Shown piece by piece: positions 62,477 to 64,000 of a stretch of DNA of 64,000 bases (within the stretch, counting starts at the first letter, position 1; each line of letters begins with the position of its first letter). The notes below the pieces were generated by a model, which saw only the letters and a list, made by a program, of their open reading frames with translations, made no database searches and was not told the DNA's origin. A program made the position numbers and the translations under genes. The stretch spans positions 434,001 through 498,000 of the forward strand of contig JAZKDO010000003.1 in assembly GCA_040387555.1 (NCBI GenBank), in the 5' to 3' direction. This DNA is from UBA4416 sp040387555. GTDB lineage: Bacteria > Bacteroidota > Bacteroidia > B-17B0 > Aurantibacillaceae.

Positions 62477-64000
62477 TTATCTGGACAGGATTATTTTTCG
62501 GATACTAAATTTGTTACCATCTTTTACTTTTAAGTAATAGATTCCATTTGAAAGATTAGATAGGTTCATTTTCATTTCATTTTTTCTCGCAACTGATGCA
62601 TCAAACTCATCAATAGAAATAATTTCACCAAGTGTATTTATTAGTTCTATATATACAGTGTTGCTTTGTTCAGGAATGTATTCAATATTGAAAATTCCGT
62701 TAGAAGGATTTGGAAATATGTTGAGGGTATTATCTTCGGTTGGCATTTGTTCAACTCCGGTAGTGAACCCAATAGTATATGTTGATGTAAATATACATCC
62801 ACTCAGGTTATATACAGACAGGGTATATGTTCCAGGTGTAAGGCCCGCGACATCTTCAGTAGTAACACCCATAGGATTCCAAAAGTAGAAAACCATTGCT
62901 CCACCGGGATTGGAGGTAGTTATATTTATGCTTCCATTGTTACATGAAGAACAACTTGCGTTGGTAACAATACTTGTAATAGTAAATGGCGTAATATTGG
63001 CAATTACATGAACAATTGTGTCTTTACAGTTGTTGTTATCGGTGGTCACACAAGAGTAGGTACCAGCAATTAATCCATTAACGTCTTGAGTTGTTACGCC
63101 ATTACTCCAAAGGTATGAATAGTTGGGAGTTCCGCTTGTGACATCAATATTGATCGTTCCAGTTCCTTGATTACAGTTATCATTTGTAATGCTGTTGATT
63201 GTAATAGCCGGAATGCCTGTTGCGCTTATAGACGCATTAAAAACAGTTAAGCATCCCATCGCATCTGTAATGGTACAAGAATAATTACCAGCACTCAAAC
63301 CGGTAATGTCTTCGGTAGTAGCGCCTGTATTCCATGCATATAGCAAGGGTGAAGCACCAATGGTAGTAAGATTAATGGAGCCTAAATTTTGACATATAGA
63401 ATTAACAACTACACTATTTGTAACTGCTAATGTACCTTGTTCATTAAGTATAAATGAATTCACTATATATTTACAGCCGACAGCATCCAAAACCGAACAA
63501 GAATAATTACCTGCACTTAAGCTGTTAAGGTCTTCTGTATTTGCTCCGTTGCTCCATGCAAATGTGTATGGTGTGGTTCCTCCACTAACACTTATATCGA
63601 CAGCTCCTTGTGTATTTCCGCATACCTCATTTTGACTGGAAGAATTGACCGCAGAAAGGGTACCTGAAAGATCCAAAACCATAATGTTTGAGTGTGAAAT
63701 TGAACATCCGCTGGCATCAGTAATTACAACTGAATATGTACCGGCTGATAATGAAGAAATATCTTCCGTAATTGCGCCGTTGCTCCACGAATAGGTTACA
63801 GGAGTAACACCGCCTGAGTAGCTGATGTTGATAGCACCCAAGCCATTTCCGCACAATTCATTAGTAACAGCTTGCCCATTATACACGAATGTACCGGAAA
63901 GATTCTGTACAGTATATATACGAATCGTACTGCAACCATTATTGTCTCTAACTGTCACAGTATATGATCCTCCATGAACTCCCGCAATATCCTGAGTGGT
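62477..64000 (-). CDS. SprB-repeat surface protein with T9SS type A sorting domain (N-terminus beyond right edge)
   Basis: The frame is open through base 64000, so the gene is 5'-partial. Five complete and one partial SprB-type repeats of about 70-80 residues share a W(S/N)-G-TTED(I/V)-L-AGTYSC-TD--GC pattern. The C-terminal part holds the type A sorting domain: NIFPNPSNGIFNIEYI, then LSNLSNGIYYLKVKDGNKFS and a basic end (KIILSR). It should be exported by the type IX system and held on or released from the cell surface, probably an adhesin for gliding or attachment. Confidence 0.93.
   Translation of the reverse strand, partial: TTQDIAGVHGGSYTVTVRDNNGCSTIRIYTVQNLSGTFVYNGQAVTNELCGNGLGAINISYSGGVTPVTYSWSNGAITEDISSLSAGTYSVVITDASGCSISHSNIMVLDLSGTLSAVNSSSQNEVCGNTQGAVDISVSGGTTPYTFAWSNGANTEDLNSLSAGNYSCSVLDAVGCKYIVNSFILNEQGTLAVTNSVVVNSICQNLGSINLTTIGASPLLYAWNTGATTEDITGLSAGNYSCTITDAMGCLTVFNASISATGIPAITINSITNDNCNQGTGTINIDVTSGTPNYSYLWSNGVTTQDVNGLIAGTYSCVTTDNNNCKDTIVHVIANITPFTITSIVTNASCSSCNNGSINITTSNPGGAMVFYFWNPMGVTTEDVAGLTPGTYTLSVYNLSGCIFTSTYTIGFTTGVEQMPTEDNTLNIFPNPSNGIFNIEYIPEQSNTVYIELINTLGEIISIDEFDASVARKNEMKMNLSNLSNGIYYLKVKDGNKFSIRKIILSR

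Noticed and set aside
62477..64000. CRISPR-like periodicity
   Set aside because: The period reflects SprB protein repeats in an open frame.
1..64000. Mobile element, prophage or genomic island
   Set aside because: No transposase, integrase, phage structural gene or flanking repeat was seen, and codon use looks even throughout.

Overview
The window is AT-rich, densely coded chromosomal DNA from a member of the phylum Bacteroidota. The evidence is consistent: gliding-motility/type IX secretion genes (gldF, gldG, gldC), a SprB-repeat protein with a type A C-terminal sorting domain, a TonB-dependent receptor with a carboxypeptidase-like N-terminal domain, many lipoprotein signal peptides, and promoters of the Bacteroidota type (TTG, 17-22 bp, TAnnTTTG) instead of sigma-70 boxes. 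Menaquinone is made by the futalosine route (mqnB, mqnD, mqnC). That argues against genera using the classical Men pathway, but I cannot place the organism below phylum or class. I saw no rRNA, tRNA, CRISPR array, insertion sequence or prophage.

Layout. 1-9,300: surface lipoproteins, then uppS-bamA-two OmpH/Skp chaperones (envelope assembly), and a PorE-like TPR/PD40/carboxypeptidase-regulatory protein that ends in a SPOR-like domain. 9,356-14,051 (minus): gldF-gldG-DUF4340-dnaN. 14,199-22,318: a PAP2-like membrane protein, an epimerase, a CapA-like lipoprotein, a deoxynucleoside kinase, a SiaB-type kinase, an amidohydrolase (candidate aminofutalosine deaminase, minus), and rlmN-lepB-wbqC. 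22,352-24,832 (minus): a PAS-SpoIIE phosphatase and queD-folE. 24,866-35,203: mqnB-mqnD, an M13 peptidase, an arginase-fold protein, mqnC-SDR-secreted Cys protein-TonB receptor, and thioredoxin-DUF6952. 35,259-43,348: gldC with an S41 protease, an rRNA methyltransferase, a beta-barrel protein and three ABC transporter genes. 43,409-47,082: DedA, then four tandem paralogs of a STAS/SEC14-like (DUF7793-type) protein interrupted by a truncated copy of the neighbouring alpha/beta hydrolase gene. 47,151-51,484 (minus): a 771-aa coiled-coil protein with a strict 22-residue repeat, then zapA and rny. 51,607-64,000: an M23 peptidase, a secreted repeated-domain family (three domain copies in two genes), a zinc-ribbon membrane protein, pheS-TPR-lipoprotein facing a MORN-vWA fusion gene, ribF, an LRR protein, and the 3' end of the SprB-repeat adhesin.

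How it fits together. Most genes serve envelope assembly (BamA, Skp, LepB, M23, UppS), surface protein export and gliding, or central housekeeping (DnaN, RlmN, PheS, RibF, RNase Y, ZapA). The accessory parts most worth a second look are the 22-residue-repeat coiled coil beside zapA, the DUF7793 duplication array, the duplicated secreted domain family at 53,985-56,464, the PorE-like protein with SPOR in place of OmpA, the MORN-vWA fusion behind a face-to-face promoter pair, and several genes whose -7 box lies only 3-8 nt before the start codon (possible leaderless mRNAs).
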